Shown here: in pieces, positions 26,389-34,706 of the stretch | Layout of the letters: each line of letters begins with the position of its first letter | Numbering within the stretch: position 1 is the stretch's first letter | Assembly: GCA_902801845.1 (NCBI GenBank) | Contig: CADCJW010000007.1 | Location: 1 to 64,000, forward strand | Reading direction: 5' to 3' | Origin: an uncultured Eubacteriales bacterium | GTDB taxonomy: Bacteria; Bacillota; Clostridia; Christensenellales; CAG-138 | Length of the DNA: 64,000 nucleotides | The notes under the pieces: generated by a model | Told to the model about the DNA's origin: nothing | Seen by the model: only the letters and a program-made list of their open reading frames with translations | The model's database searches: none | Made by a program: the position numbers and the translations under genes

Positions 26389-27852
26389 GTGAAGAATGTG
26401 TATGATGTAATCATCATCGGCGGCGGGGTGGTGGGCTGCGCTGTCGCCCGGGAACTGGCCCGGTATCGGACCAAAACGCTGCTGCTGGAAAAAACCAACG
26501 ATATCTGCAACGGGCAGAGCAAGGCCAACACCGCCATCCTCCATGGCGGATATGACGCCAAGCCCGGAACGTTGAAGGCGAAGTTCAACGTGCTGGGCAA
26601 CGCCATGTTTGACAGGATCCACGAGGAGCTGGAGGTGCCCGTGCAGTGGAACACCTCTCTGGTGGTCTCCTTCAGCAAGGAGGGCCATCCGGCTCTGGAA
26701 AGGCTCCTGGACCAGGGCATCCAAAACGGCTGCCGGGGGGAGCTTCGGATCATCGACGAACAGGAGCTTCGCCGCCGGGAGCCCAACGTAGGCAGCACCG
26801 CTTGCGAGGCACTGCTGGTGGGATCCGGCGGCATCGTCTGCCCCTATGAGCTGACAGAGGCCTATGCGGAGAACGCCGCCATGAACGGCGCCCAGTTTTT
26901 GCGCAACGCCGGGGTGACCAACCTTCGGAGGCTTCCCAACGGCCATTGGCAGGTGATCTCCACGGTGGGGACTTTCGAGACCCGGGCCGTGGTCAACGCC
27001 GCCGGCGTCTACTCCGATGTGTTCAACAACATGGTCTCGGAGCGGAAGGTCCATATCCATCCCCGCCGGGGCGAATACTATATCGTGGACAAAAAGTACC
27101 ACAACATGTTCCACGCGTCCATGTTCCAGCTGCCCACCAAGATGGGCAAAGGCGTTCTGGTGGCGCCCACGGTGGACGGCACCGTGCTGATCGGGCCCAC
27201 CGCGGAGGACATCGAGGACAAGGAGGATAAGCAAACCACGGCGGAAGGCCTGGCCAAGGCCCTGCGGGAGGCCAGCCGCACCTGGGAGAACATCCCCACC
27301 CGGGCCTTCATCACCACCTTCTCGGGCCTCAGGTCCACCGGCGACACCGGCGATTTCATCCTGGGCGAGCCCGAGGATGCGCCCCTGTTCTTCAACTGCT
27401 GCGCCGTGGAGTCTCCGGGCCTGACCTCCTCCCCCGCCATCGCCAAGTGGATATCGGAGCAGATCGCCGGCAAGCTGGAGCTGGAGGACAACCCGGACTT
27501 CAACCCCATCCGCAAGGCCATCCCCAAGTTCCGGGAGATGACCGCCGCGGAGCGAGAAGCGGCCATCGCGGCCAACCCCGATTTCGGCAAGGTGGTCTGC
27601 CGCTGCGAGACCGTCACCGAGGCGGAGATCCGGGAAGCCATCCGCCGCCCCGTGGGCGCGCTGGACATCGACGGCATCAAGCGCCGCACCCGGGCCGGCA
27701 TGGGCCGGTGCCAGGCGGGCTTTTGTACGCCCAGGACCGTGGAGATCCTGGCCGAGGAGCTGGGTATCTCTCCCCTGGAGGTGACCAAGTTCGGCGGCGG
27801 CTCCCGGCTTCTGGAAGGGTATCTTTTTGAGGAGGGCAAGAACCATGCGTAA
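26389..27852 (+). CDS. glpA: FAD-dependent glycerol-3-phosphate dehydrogenase-like protein with BFD-like domain
   Basis: This 487-residue flavoprotein oxidises glycerol 3-phosphate or a related 2-hydroxyacid. It begins with a Rossmann FAD motif (VIIIGGGVVGCAVARELARY). The DAO-type domain runs to about 370, and a C-terminal BFD-like [2Fe-2S] domain has VCRCETVTEAEI and CQAGFC. GTG 26389 is chosen as start because AAGGAG lies 8 bases upstream, just after glpK; the longer ATG reading runs inside glpK. It pairs with the GlpB-like and DUF1667 genes that follow, the usual Firmicute three-gene GlpABC substitute. Confidence 0.88.
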   Translation: MKNVYDVIIIGGGVVGCAVARELARYRTKTLLLEKTNDICNGQSKANTAILHGGYDAKPGTLKAKFNVLGNAMFDRIHEELEVPVQWNTSLVVSFSKEGHPALERLLDQGIQNGCRGELRIIDEQELRRREPNVGSTACEALLVGSGGIVCPYELTEAYAENAAMNGAQFLRNAGVTNLRRLPNGHWQVISTVGTFETRAVVNAAGVYSDVFNNMVSERKVHIHPRRGEYYIVDKKYHNMFHASMFQLPTKMGKGVLVAPTVDGTVLIGPTAEDIEDKEDKQTTAEGLAKALREASRTWENIPTRAFITTFSGLRSTGDTGDFILGEPEDAPLFFNCCAVESPGLTSSPAIAKWISEQIAGKLELEDNPDFNPIRKAIPKFREMTAAEREAAIAANPDFGKVVCRCETVTEAEIREAIRRPVGALDIDGIKRRTRAGMGRCQAGFCTPRTVEILAEELGISPLEVTKFGGGSRLLEGYLFEEGKNHA

Positions 27853-29110
27853 AACGGATATCCTCATTATCGGCGGCGGTCCGGCGGGCCTGGCCGCGGC
27901 GGTCGGCGCCTATGAAGCCGGTGCCCGCGACATCCTGATCCTGGACCGGGAGGAGCGATTGGGCGGCATCCTCAAGCAGTGCATCCACAACGGCTTCGGC
28001 CTCCACACCTTCAAGGAGGAGCTGACGGGCCCCGAATACGCCCAGAGGTTCATCGAGAAGGTTTTGGAATACCAGATCCCCTATCAAACCGAAACCATGG
28101 TCATCGACGTGTCCCCGGAAAAGGTGGCCACCTGCGTCTCCCGTCAAAAGGGGCTGGAGCGCATCGAGGCCAAGGCCATTATCCTGTGCATGGGCTGTCG
28201 GGAGCGGCCCCGGGGCTCCCTGGGCACCCCCGGCGAGCGGTGCCCCGGCATCTTCACCGCCGGCACCGCCCAAAGGTTCACCAACCTGGAGGGCCTCATG
28301 CCCGGCAAAGAGGTGGTCATCCTGGGGTCCGGCGACATCGGCCTTATCATGGCCCGCCGCATGACCTTCCTGGGGGCCAAGGTCCACGCCTGCGTGGAGC
28401 TGATGCCCTACAGCAGCGGCCTCAAGCGGAACATCGTCCAATGCCTGGACGACTTCGGCATCCCCCTGCTGCTCAGCCACACCGTGGTGGACATCCACGG
28501 TCGGGAGCATCTCACCGGCGTCACCGTGGCGGAGGTGGGATCCGATCTCAAGCCCATTCCCGGCACGGAGAAGTACTTCCCCTGCGATACCCTGCTGCTG
28601 TCCGTGGGCCTGATCCCGGAGAACGAGCTCTCCGAGATGGCCGGCGTGAAGATCGCCCCCACCACCTCCGGCGCGGAGGTGGACGAGCAGCTGCAGACCT
28701 CTGTGCCCGGCATCTTCTCTGCCGGCAACGTGCTCCACGTCCACGATCTCGTGGACTTCGTCTCCGAGGAGGCCATGAAGGCCGGCGCCAACGCCTACCG
28801 CTATGTAGAGGGCACCTTGCCCAAGGGCGGTCGGAAGGTGCCCGTGCAGATGGGCTTCGGCGTGGGGGGCATCGTGCCCCAGTTCGTGTCAGAAAACGCG
28901 GAGGACAAGGTCAGCTTCATGTTCCGGCCCCGGAACGTGTACCGGAACGCCAAGGTGATCGTGGAGCTGAACGGGGAGCAGATCTATGCCAAAAAGGCCA
29001 TGATCCTGGCCCCCGGCGAGATGGTCAATCTGAGCATTCCCCCGGAAAAGCTGGCGGGACTGAAGACAGCCGACTCCATTTTGGTAAGAATCGAGGTGCC
29101 GGAAGCATGA
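27845..29110 (+). CDS. NAD(P)/FAD-dependent oxidoreductase (GlpB-like subunit)
   Basis: This 421-residue pyridine-nucleotide-disulfide-type flavoprotein has the FAD motif LIIGGGPAGLAAAVGAYEAG near the N-terminus, the GSGDIGLIMARRM NAD-type motif near residue 165 and the SAGNVLHVHDLVDFV second FAD motif. It probably passes electrons from the GlpA-like flavoprotein onward. ATG 27845 overlaps the end of the previous gene by eight bases; a start 18 bases earlier is possible but lacks a ribosome site. The exact electron acceptor is not visible. Confidence 0.85.
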   Translation: MRKTDILIIGGGPAGLAAAVGAYEAGARDILILDREERLGGILKQCIHNGFGLHTFKEELTGPEYAQRFIEKVLEYQIPYQTETMVIDVSPEKVATCVSRQKGLERIEAKAIILCMGCRERPRGSLGTPGERCPGIFTAGTAQRFTNLEGLMPGKEVVILGSGDIGLIMARRMTFLGAKVHACVELMPYSSGLKRNIVQCLDDFGIPLLLSHTVVDIHGREHLTGVTVAEVGSDLKPIPGTEKYFPCDTLLLSVGLIPENELSEMAGVKIAPTTSGAEVDEQLQTSVPGIFSAGNVLHVHDLVDFVSEEAMKAGANAYRYVEGTLPKGGRKVPVQMGFGVGGIVPQFVSENAEDKVSFMFRPRNVYRNAKVIVELNGEQIYAKKAMILAPGEMVNLSIPPEKLAGLKTADSILVRIEVPEA

Positions 29111-29460
29111 AATACGAACTGACCTGCATCAACTGCCCCATGGGCTGCCGCATCACGGCGGACTATGACGGCAAGGAAGTCACCAACATCCAGGGCTTCA
29201 CCTGCGCCCGGGGCAAGGCCTATGCCCAGACAGAGATCACCGATCCCACCCGAATGGTCACGGCCCTGGTGGGCGTGGCGGGGACCCATGCGCCCCTGTC
29301 CGTCAAGACCCAGAGCCCCATCCGCAAGCCCCTGATCTTTGACGCCCTCAACGAGATCCGCCGGACCGTGGTGACGCCGCCCGTCCATATCGGAGATGTG
29401 GTGATCGCCAACGTGTGCGGCTCCGGCGTGAACGTGATCGCAACGGAGAACATCGAATAA
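29107..29460 (+). CDS. DUF1667 iron-sulfur-like protein of glycerol operons
   Basis: This 117-residue protein has four clustered cysteines, CINCPMGC near residue 7 and GFTCARG near residue 30, which suggests an iron-sulfur or zinc site. The family (DUF1667) regularly follows GlpA/GlpB-like flavoproteins in Firmicutes and may stand in for GlpC. The ATG overlaps the previous stop (ATGA). It is the last gene of the glycerol operon; a strong terminator follows immediately. Confidence 0.88.
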   Translation: MKYELTCINCPMGCRITADYDGKEVTNIQGFTCARGKAYAQTEITDPTRMVTALVGVAGTHAPLSVKTQSPIRKPLIFDALNEIRRTVVTPPVHIGDVVIANVCGSGVNVIATENIE

Positions 29461-29494
29461 AAACGCAGCCCCCGGCAATCAGCCGGGGGCGTTT
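29461..29494. terminator. bidirectional terminator
   Basis: AAACGC plus GCCCCCGGC (to 29476) pairs with GCCGGGGGC plus GCGTTT (29482-29494), leaving a 5-base loop. It lies between the convergent glycerol operon and the nucleoside phosphorylase gene. Confidence 0.85.
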
Positions 29495-29528
29495 CATAGC
29501 CTGCTCCGTATGCACAAAAATCCGAGGC

Positions 29529-30257
29529 TTACTCCGCGTACCGCTCGATGGCCTTGAGGGCCACGTCCAGGGCCCGGCCCTTATGCTGGGCGGAGATGTT
29601 CAAGAGGTCTTCGTCGGTCACGTCCTGATCCATGCCGGTGGCATAGCGGGCGATGATGCCGATGGAGGCGTATTTGATGCAGACCTCCCGGCACAGGGGC
29701 GCTTCCGGCACCAGGGTGTTGCCCAGGACCTGGGCGTCCAGGGCCCGGATCATGCGGGCTTCGGCGGCGGTCTCGTACCGGGGACCGTCCAGCGCGGCGT
29801 AGACCGCCCGGCCCTCGTAGGGGATCTTCTCCCCTTCGATGATCTGCTCCAGCACGTCGGTCATGCGGGCGTCGAATACGTCGTCCATGCCCGCGTGGCG
29901 GACCAGCCGGTGCTCCAAGCGGAAGGAGCTCTCCCGAAGCTTGGTGAAGTCGATGAAGTCGGTGATGAGGCAGAAGCTGCCCAGCCGGAAGGAGTAATCG
30001 CAGGTACCCATGACGGAGATGCTGATGATATGGGTCACGCCGCACAGGTAGAGGGCAAAGATGTTGGCCCTGAAATTGGTCTCGTAGGCGTCCTCCTGGA
30101 GGCAGATGCTGTGCCGGGTCAAAAAGTCCACTTCCTTGCCGCTGGGAAGGGTGGCATGGATGACCCGGGCGTTGCCGTAGGGGGTGGTGACCACTTCCGT
30201 ATGGTGAGGATAGGTGATGGCGTCCTCGGAGTTGCAGCCGATGATGGCAAACTTCAT
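29529..30257 (-). CDS. purine nucleoside / methylthioadenosine phosphorylase family protein
   Basis: This 242-residue PNP/UDP-family phosphorylase cleaves a nucleoside with phosphate. The segment DGPRYETAAEARMIRAL, then NTLVPEAPLCREVCIKYASI and ATGMDQDV, aligns with the MTAP/PNP signature. The N-terminal TPYGNARV region is also typical. Specificity (MTA, inosine or guanosine) cannot be fixed by eye. The start codon overlaps the holA stop by four bases, so it is coupled to holA on the minus strand. Confidence 0.83.
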   Translation of the reverse strand: MKFAIIGCNSEDAITYPHHTEVVTTPYGNARVIHATLPSGKEVDFLTRHSICLQEDAYETNFRANIFALYLCGVTHIISISVMGTCDYSFRLGSFCLITDFIDFTKLRESSFRLEHRLVRHAGMDDVFDARMTDVLEQIIEGEKIPYEGRAVYAALDGPRYETAAEARMIRALDAQVLGNTLVPEAPLCREVCIKYASIGIIARYATGMDQDVTDEDLLNISAQHKGRALDVALKAIERYAE

Positions 30258-31255
30258 TTGTTGACCTCCTCTTTCTTTTCAAAGGTGTTCAATACGGCCA
30301 GGAGCAAGGCGTCCCGGTCCCGGTATATACCCTGCTTGATGTTCCCGTCCACGGCGGCAAAGGCGGCCACGGCCTGCCGCAGGGCGGGAGCGGTCCGCTT
30401 TTGGGCGTTTTTCACGGCGATCTGGGCGGCATAGGGGCTGCCGGGCAGCTGCCGCGCGGCGGCGCGAGGGTCCAAGCCCCGGTCCAGCTGCTCCCGGGCG
30501 GTGAGGATGAGCCTGAGCCGCCCCTCCAAAAACCCGGAAAGGCTCAGGGGGCTCTCCCCCTGATCCAGGGCATTGAGGAGCATGGCGTAACCCTTCTTTC
30601 GCTTTCCGTCCAGCAGGGCGTCCAGCATCTCGAAGGCGTCGTACTCCGGGGAGGGGGTGACGGTATCGCCCAGCACCGCCACGGTGACGGCGCCTCCCTG
30701 GCCCACATAGTCCGCCGCCTTGGAAAACTCGTTTTTGAGCCGGTAGGCGTCGAAGCCCACCCGATCCACCAGGGTCTGGGCCACGGCCTTGGTGAGGGTC
30801 ACGCCCTTCAGAGCCGATTCCCGGATGAGCATGTTCACGGCCCGCTCCATGGTCAGCTTCTCGAAAACCACCACCCGGTTCTCCGGGGCCAGGGCCTTGA
30901 ACAGGTGGTTGGTCTTGCGGCACTCCCCCCGATACAGGAACAGGATGACGGTGGTGTCCGGCAGATGCAGCAGCCGGCCCCGCTTTTCCAGGGCGTCGAT
31001 GAGCCCATCCTCCCACGCCTCCACCAGCAGCAGCCGCATCTCGTCGAAGAAGGGCAGCTGATCGGCGGCGGACAAAAAGCCGTCCACGTCGGGGTTCCGC
31101 AGGCTCTGGCAGTTTAGATCCAGCACCCCCGGGTCCAGAAGCTTCTTTACCCGGGCCACGGCGTCGGCCTTGGTCAGCTCCTCCTCCCCATGCAGCAGGT
31201 ATGGCCCCTTCAGGGCGCGGCTTTGGGTCGCTTTGTAGAATTCGGACTCGTTCAC
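30254..31255 (-). CDS. holA: DNA polymerase III delta subunit
   Basis: HolA opens the sliding clamp as part of the clamp loader. The 333-residue protein has the delta-family opening LKGPYLLHGEEELTKADAV, the acidic LLLVEAWEDG strand, LAPENRVVVFEKL and a C-terminal domain with IYRDRDALLLAVL. GTG 31255 is chosen because the upstream in-frame extension crosses the promoter. The predicted start of transcription falls on or next to this GTG, so the message may be leaderless. The next gene overlaps its stop. Confidence 0.88.
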   Translation of the reverse strand: MNESEFYKATQSRALKGPYLLHGEEELTKADAVARVKKLLDPGVLDLNCQSLRNPDVDGFLSAADQLPFFDEMRLLLVEAWEDGLIDALEKRGRLLHLPDTTVILFLYRGECRKTNHLFKALAPENRVVVFEKLTMERAVNMLIRESALKGVTLTKAVAQTLVDRVGFDAYRLKNEFSKAADYVGQGGAVTVAVLGDTVTPSPEYDAFEMLDALLDGKRKKGYAMLLNALDQGESPLSLSGFLEGRLRLILTAREQLDRGLDPRAAARQLPGSPYAAQIAVKNAQKRTAPALRQAVAAFAAVDGNIKQGIYRDRDALLLAVLNTFEKKEEVNK

Positions 31256-31261
31256 CCTCCC

Positions 31262-31290
31262 ATGATACCACGGGGGCGAAAAAGAAACAA
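31262..31290 (-). promoter_or_regulatory. promoter of holA
   Basis: On the minus strand TTGTTT (31285-31290), a 17-base spacer ending TGG, and TATCAT (31262-31267) form an extended -10 promoter. Transcription would start about 7 bases downstream, that is at the holA GTG. Confidence 0.65.
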
Positions 31291-31334
31291 CCAATATATT
31301 ATGAATAGCGTGGCCATGCTTTTTTGGTTTCGAC

Positions 31335-31365
31335 AAAAAAACAGCGCCCTTCCGAAGAAGGGCGC
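31335..31365 (-). terminator. terminator of the rpsF-ssb-rpsR operon
   Basis: A 9-bp perfect GC-rich stem (31344-31352 with 31357-31365) with a 4-base loop is followed on the minus strand by seven Ts (31335-31341). Confidence 0.92.
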
Positions 31366-31406
31366 CGTGCTAAACGGTCTTGAGTCGATGAATGTGTGAG
31401 ATTCCT

Positions 31407-31655
31407 TTAGAATCTTTCCCCTGCGAAGGGCAGCAGAGCCATTACGCGGGCCCGCTTGATCGCGACGGCCAGATCGCGCTGATGCTCTGCGCAGACACCG
31501 GACATGCGGCGGGGCATGATCTTGCCCGTTTCGGAAATGAAGCCGGTCAGCTTCTTGATGTCCTTGTAGTCGATACCGGTAGCCTTTTCAACGCAGAACT
31601 TGCAAACCTTGCGTCTGCTTCTTCTGGGACGGGGACGCATCTTGCGTTCTTCCAT
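31407..31655 (-). CDS. rpsR: 30S ribosomal protein bS18
   Basis: This is the 82-residue bS18, which pairs with bS6 on the 30S platform. The sequence keeps a metal-site pattern, KVCKFCVEK plus [11 protein letters not shown], meaning a zinc-binding (C+) form rather than the cysteine-free form. The [13 protein letters not shown] and [20 protein letters not shown] stretches are diagnostic. It is the third gene of rpsF-ssb-rpsR, the usual order. Confidence 0.97.
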   Translation of the reverse strand: MEERKMRPRPRRSRRKVCKFCVEKATGIDYKDIKKLTGFISETGKIMPRRMSGVCAEHQRDLAVAIKRARVMALLPFAGERF

Positions 31656-31687
31656 GGTGCAAGCCTCCTATAAAAAATTAAGTAGAT

Positions 31688-32116
31688 TTAAAACGGAATG
31701 TCGTCCGAGGAGATATCGGTGAAACCGGCCACATCCTGGTTCCGGTTCTGCTGGGGACGGGGGGCGGTGGGCGCAGAGTAGCTGCTGCCCTGATCGTCAC
31801 TCTTGGGAGTGAGGAATTCCACCTCGTCCGCCGATACATCCAGAGACATACGGGTCGTGCCATCCTTCGCTTCGTAGGTCCGGGCCTGAAGCTCGCCGAT
31901 CACCGCCACCTTGCGCCCCTTGGCCAAATACCGGGAGCACACGTCGCCCAGCTGCCGCCAGGCGTTGATGCGGAAGAAATCGGTCTGCCTTTCGCCGCCC
32001 TGAGACGCAAACCTGCGGTTAACGGCGATGGTAAAGGAGCAAACCGTCACGCCGTTGGACGTGGAACGGGTTTCGGGATCATGGGTCAGATTCCCGATCA
32101 AAACGATCTTATTCAT
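31688..32116 (-). CDS. ssb: single-stranded DNA-binding protein
   Basis: This is a 142-residue SSB with the OB-fold start MNKIVLIGNLTHDPETRST, the FRINAWRQLGDVCSRYL core and a short flexible linker. The acidic tail ends DDIPF, the docking peptide for repair and replication partners. It lies between rpsF and rpsR. The linker is Ser/Pro/Gln-rich from about residue 108. Confidence 0.97.
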   Translation of the reverse strand: MNKIVLIGNLTHDPETRSTSNGVTVCSFTIAVNRRFASQGGERQTDFFRINAWRQLGDVCSRYLAKGRKVAVIGELQARTYEAKDGTTRMSLDVSADEVEFLTPKSDDQGSSYSAPTAPRPQQNRNQDVAGFTDISSDDIPF

Positions 32117-32173
32117 GCTATACCTCTTTCAAAAACTCTTTCGTGCGGTTCTGTTCGGGTCTCGACGTGTGCC

Positions 32174-32461
32174 TTATGCTTCCTTACGGGTAACCATGTA
32201 GCGCAGAATGCGCTCATCGTTTCTGAAGTTACGCTCCAACTCACGGGGCAGTTCCGCGGGCGCGTTAAAGGTAACGAGCACGTAGAATCCCTCGGTCTTG
32301 TAGTCGATGGCGTAGGCCAGCTTCCGCTTGCCCCACTCGTCCTGCTTCACGATCTCACCGCCGTTGCCGGTGATGATGCCCGCGAACTTGTCCATGACGG
32401 CCCGATTGGCCTCCTCGTCCAGTTCCGGCGTGATCAGGTACAAAACTTCATACTGATTCAT
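32174..32461 (-). CDS. rpsF: 30S ribosomal protein bS6
   Basis: This 95-residue bS6 forms the bS6:bS18 dimer. The MNQYEVLYLITPELDEEA start, KQDEWGKRKLAYAIDYKTEGFY and LERNFRNDERILRYMVTR are canonical. AAGGAGG precedes the ATG by about 8 bases. It heads the rpsF-ssb-rpsR operon. The 60-base leader can fold (GGTC/GACC around GCTTTCTT/AAGAAAGC) and may hold the S6:S18 autoregulatory element, although the consensus was not confirmed. Confidence 0.97.
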   Translation of the reverse strand: MNQYEVLYLITPELDEEANRAVMDKFAGIITGNGGEIVKQDEWGKRKLAYAIDYKTEGFYVLVTFNAPAELPRELERNFRNDERILRYMVTRKEA

Positions 32462-32528
32462 TCTTTCACCTCCTTATGGTCTGTTGGCTTTCTTCTCCAA
32501 GAAAGCAAGAAGGACCGTTAGCCGTAAC

Positions 32529-32557
32529 AATATAGCACACCTTTTCCCCGATTGCAA
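32529..32557 (-). promoter_or_regulatory. promoter of the rpsF operon
   Basis: Minus-strand TTGCAA (32552-32557), 17 bases ending TGC, and TATATT (32529-32534) form a strong extended -10 promoter. The core is the same TGCTATATT used before glpK. Confidence 0.85.
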
Positions 32558-32597
32558 GGCTTTTTTCAAGATTTTTTCGAGAAAACGGCGCTCCTTC

Positions 32598-33512
32598 TTA
32601 CTTCTTTCCCAGACGGTCGAAACACAGCGGGTACAGGGCCGTGAGGATGAAGAGGATCACCCCGTAGCGCAGGGCCCGAACCAGGTGGGCGAGGAAGGTT
32701 TCGGAGGACAAAAATGCGGAGGAGAAGGGAAGCTTCAGCAGGTAGTTGAGGCCGAAGTAGATCGCGCCGCCGCATAGGATCCGCAGGACGATCTTCACGA
32801 TGTTCCGGGTGTTCTTGAACCGGACGTACCTCTCTTCGAACAGGTCCCCGGCGAAGAAGCCGGCCATCATGCCGAAGCTGTTGAAATAATCGTTGGTCTT
32901 GCAATAAAACCAGCCGGGGAGAGCGAGGAGCAGCAGGATAAGGTAGAACACCCACCGCTTTTCAAACTTCTTCTGGAAGAAGGGGACCAGCAAAACAACA
33001 CACAGGCCCAGCGCCCACCCGAAGAGCACGTCCGTGGGGAAATGGACGCCCACGCAAAAGCGGCTTACGCCCACCAGCAGGGGAATGAGAATGGCTAAGA
33101 CCGTGGCCCATTTCTTCTTCAGGAACACGCCGATGGACGTGAAGTTGGCCACGGACCCGGAGGAATGGCCGCTGGGGAAGGAATAGCCCTGGGCGGCCAC
33201 GTCCATGAGGTCGGCGCCGGAATCCACGGGCTTCAGGCACTTCACCTCGGGACAGACCATGTAGGGCCTAAGCCGCAAAAACACGTTCTTGATCATGGGG
33301 TTCGCCATCATGGCCACGCAGGCGTTCCGGCCGATGAACTTGCCCAGCTCCTTGTGGACGCCCCAGTAGGTAAAGCCCAGGACCAGGATGGTGGCCATCT
33401 CCTCCCCGAACAGGGAAAAGATTTTGGCCAGGGTCAGGCCGAAGGTCCCCAGATGGCTTTGGAGCCAGACCATAAAGGCCGGTTCCCAGGAAAAGAAAAA
33501 GGTGTTGCCCAT
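32598..33512 (-). CDS. PAP2-family membrane phosphatase
   Basis: This 304-residue membrane protein with about seven helices has the three catalytic motifs of lipid phosphatases: KNVFLRLRP (K-x6-RP), PSGHSS, and SRFCVGVHFPTDV (SR-x5-H-x3-D). Likely substrates are phosphatidate, undecaprenyl pyrophosphate or another lipid phosphate. It extends about 100 residues beyond the core with further helices. GGAGG precedes the ATG. It is transcribed divergently from the next gene, from promoters whose -35 regions nearly touch. Confidence 0.93.
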   Translation of the reverse strand: MGNTFFFSWEPAFMVWLQSHLGTFGLTLAKIFSLFGEEMATILVLGFTYWGVHKELGKFIGRNACVAMMANPMIKNVFLRLRPYMVCPEVKCLKPVDSGADLMDVAAQGYSFPSGHSSGSVANFTSIGVFLKKKWATVLAILIPLLVGVSRFCVGVHFPTDVLFGWALGLCVVLLVPFFQKKFEKRWVFYLILLLLALPGWFYCKTNDYFNSFGMMAGFFAGDLFEERYVRFKNTRNIVKIVLRILCGGAIYFGLNYLLKLPFSSAFLSSETFLAHLVRALRYGVILFILTALYPLCFDRLGKK

Positions 33513-33543
33513 GCGGTGTCACCTCCTGTTGGCTTGTGGCTCT

Positions 33544-33609
33544 ATCATATCCCCTTTTTCCCCGCTTGACAACGGAAACCTTGCAACCTGGCGGCGGCCG
33601 TGGTACACT
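33544..33609. promoter_or_regulatory. divergent promoters of the PAP2 gene and the DUF6198 gene
   Basis: For the minus strand, TTGTCA (33567-33572) and TATGAT (33544-33549) are 17 bases apart. For the plus strand, TTGCAA (33581-33586) and TACACT (33604-33609) are 17 bases apart, the latter extended by TGG. Both pairs fit vegetative promoters, and the two -35 boxes are nine bases apart. Confidence 0.65.
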
Positions 33610-33635
33610 ACGTCCAAGGAATCGGAGGATCGCCT

Positions 33636-34319
33636 ATGAAAAAGCTGGTGCTGTATACCGAGGTCGCCTATGGGCTGGGCATGGTGGGGCTGAGCCTCAG
33701 CGTGGCCCTCATGACGCGGGCGGATTTCGGCGTGTCCATGGTGGTGGCCCCGGCGTACCTGCTGTATCTGAAGGTGAACAGCCTGTGGCCCACCTTCACC
33801 TTCGGCATGGCGGAGTATCTCCTCCAGGGGGCGTTGCTGGTGGCCACGGCCCTGGCGGTGAAAAAGCTGCGGCCCTATTTCCTGTTCTCCTTCGTCACCG
33901 CCGTGGTCTACGGGCTTTTGCTGGACGGGTGGATGCTGCTGACGGCGCAGCTGCCGGCGGACGCCTTCGGGTTGCGGATCCTGTGGTATGTGCTGGGGAT
34001 CCTGCTGGGGGCGGCCAGCATCGCCTGCTTCTTCAAGACCTACATCGCCCCGGAGGCCTACGAGCTGCTGGTGAAGGAGCTGGCGGAGAAGCTCCAAAAG
34101 CCCACCCATCGGGTAAAGACGGTCTACGACTGCGTGAGCTGCGCCGTGGCGGTCCTCATGTCCTTCGCCTTCTTCGGCTTCGGCCGGTTCGAGGGGGTGA
34201 AGCTGGGCACGGTGATCTGCGCCCTGGTGAACGGGCCGTTGATCGGCCGATGCACCGCGTTTATGGACCGCCGCTTCGAATACAAGGACGCCCTGCCCTG
34301 GCGCAGGTATTTTTCCTGA
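33636..34319 (+). CDS. YczE/DUF6198-like integral membrane protein
   Basis: This 227-residue protein has about five membrane helices. The N-terminal GLGMVGLSLSVALMTRADFG and VSMVVAPAYLL segments match the YczE/DUF6198 group of small membrane proteins, whose function is unknown. ATG 33636 has GGAGG seven bases upstream; a longer reading crosses the promoter. It is followed 46 bases later by a small helical protein gene in the same direction. Confidence 0.78.
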   Translation: MKKLVLYTEVAYGLGMVGLSLSVALMTRADFGVSMVVAPAYLLYLKVNSLWPTFTFGMAEYLLQGALLVATALAVKKLRPYFLFSFVTAVVYGLLLDGWMLLTAQLPADAFGLRILWYVLGILLGAASIACFFKTYIAPEAYELLVKELAEKLQKPTHRVKTVYDCVSCAVAVLMSFAFFGFGRFEGVKLGTVICALVNGPLIGRCTAFMDRRFEYKDALPWRRYFS

Positions 34320-34365
34320 GCCGGGCATGAAATACACGAACATCACGCCATAAGGAGGTAGAACC

Positions 34366-34692
34366 ATGGGCTTTTTGAAGAGACTGCTGGGCTTCGGCAC
34401 CACCGTGGCCGGGACCGTGGCCGCCGTGAAGGTGAGCGAGAAGGTGAAGGAGAACAACCCCAACGGCGTTCAGGACGTGAACGGCGATGGGAAGGTGGAC
34501 TACAAGGACTACGTCATTGAGACCAAGAAGGCCGCCAAGGAGACCTATGACGAGTTCATGCAGAAGGCTCCCGGGGTCGTGGCCGACGCCAAGGAGAAGG
34601 GCGCCCAGATTTACGCCGACGCCAAGGAAAAGGGCGCTGAGATCTACGAGGACGCCAAAAAGACCGTCCAGGAGACGTTCAGCGGAAAGTAA
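34366..34692 (+). CDS. small helical protein with EF-hand-like motif
   Basis: This 108-residue protein of unknown function has three visible parts. First is a short N-terminal hydrophobic stretch (FLKRLLGFGTTVAGTVAAVK, YtxH-like). Second is one dockerin/EF-hand-like calcium loop, DVNGDGKVDYKDY (about residues 40-52). Third is a charged helical region with two near-identical 11-13-residue units (AKEKGAQIYAD, AKEKGAEIYED) that resembles LEA/apolipoprotein repeats. AAGGAGG precedes the ATG. It may be membrane-associated and stress-related, but nothing proves it. A composite repeat follows and probably terminates it. Confidence 0.75.
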   Translation: MGFLKRLLGFGTTVAGTVAAVKVSEKVKENNPNGVQDVNGDGKVDYKDYVIETKKAAKETYDEFMQKAPGVVADAKEKGAQIYADAKEKGAEIYEDAKKTVQETFSGK

Positions 34693-34706
34693 CGGGGTTT
34701 GTTTTT

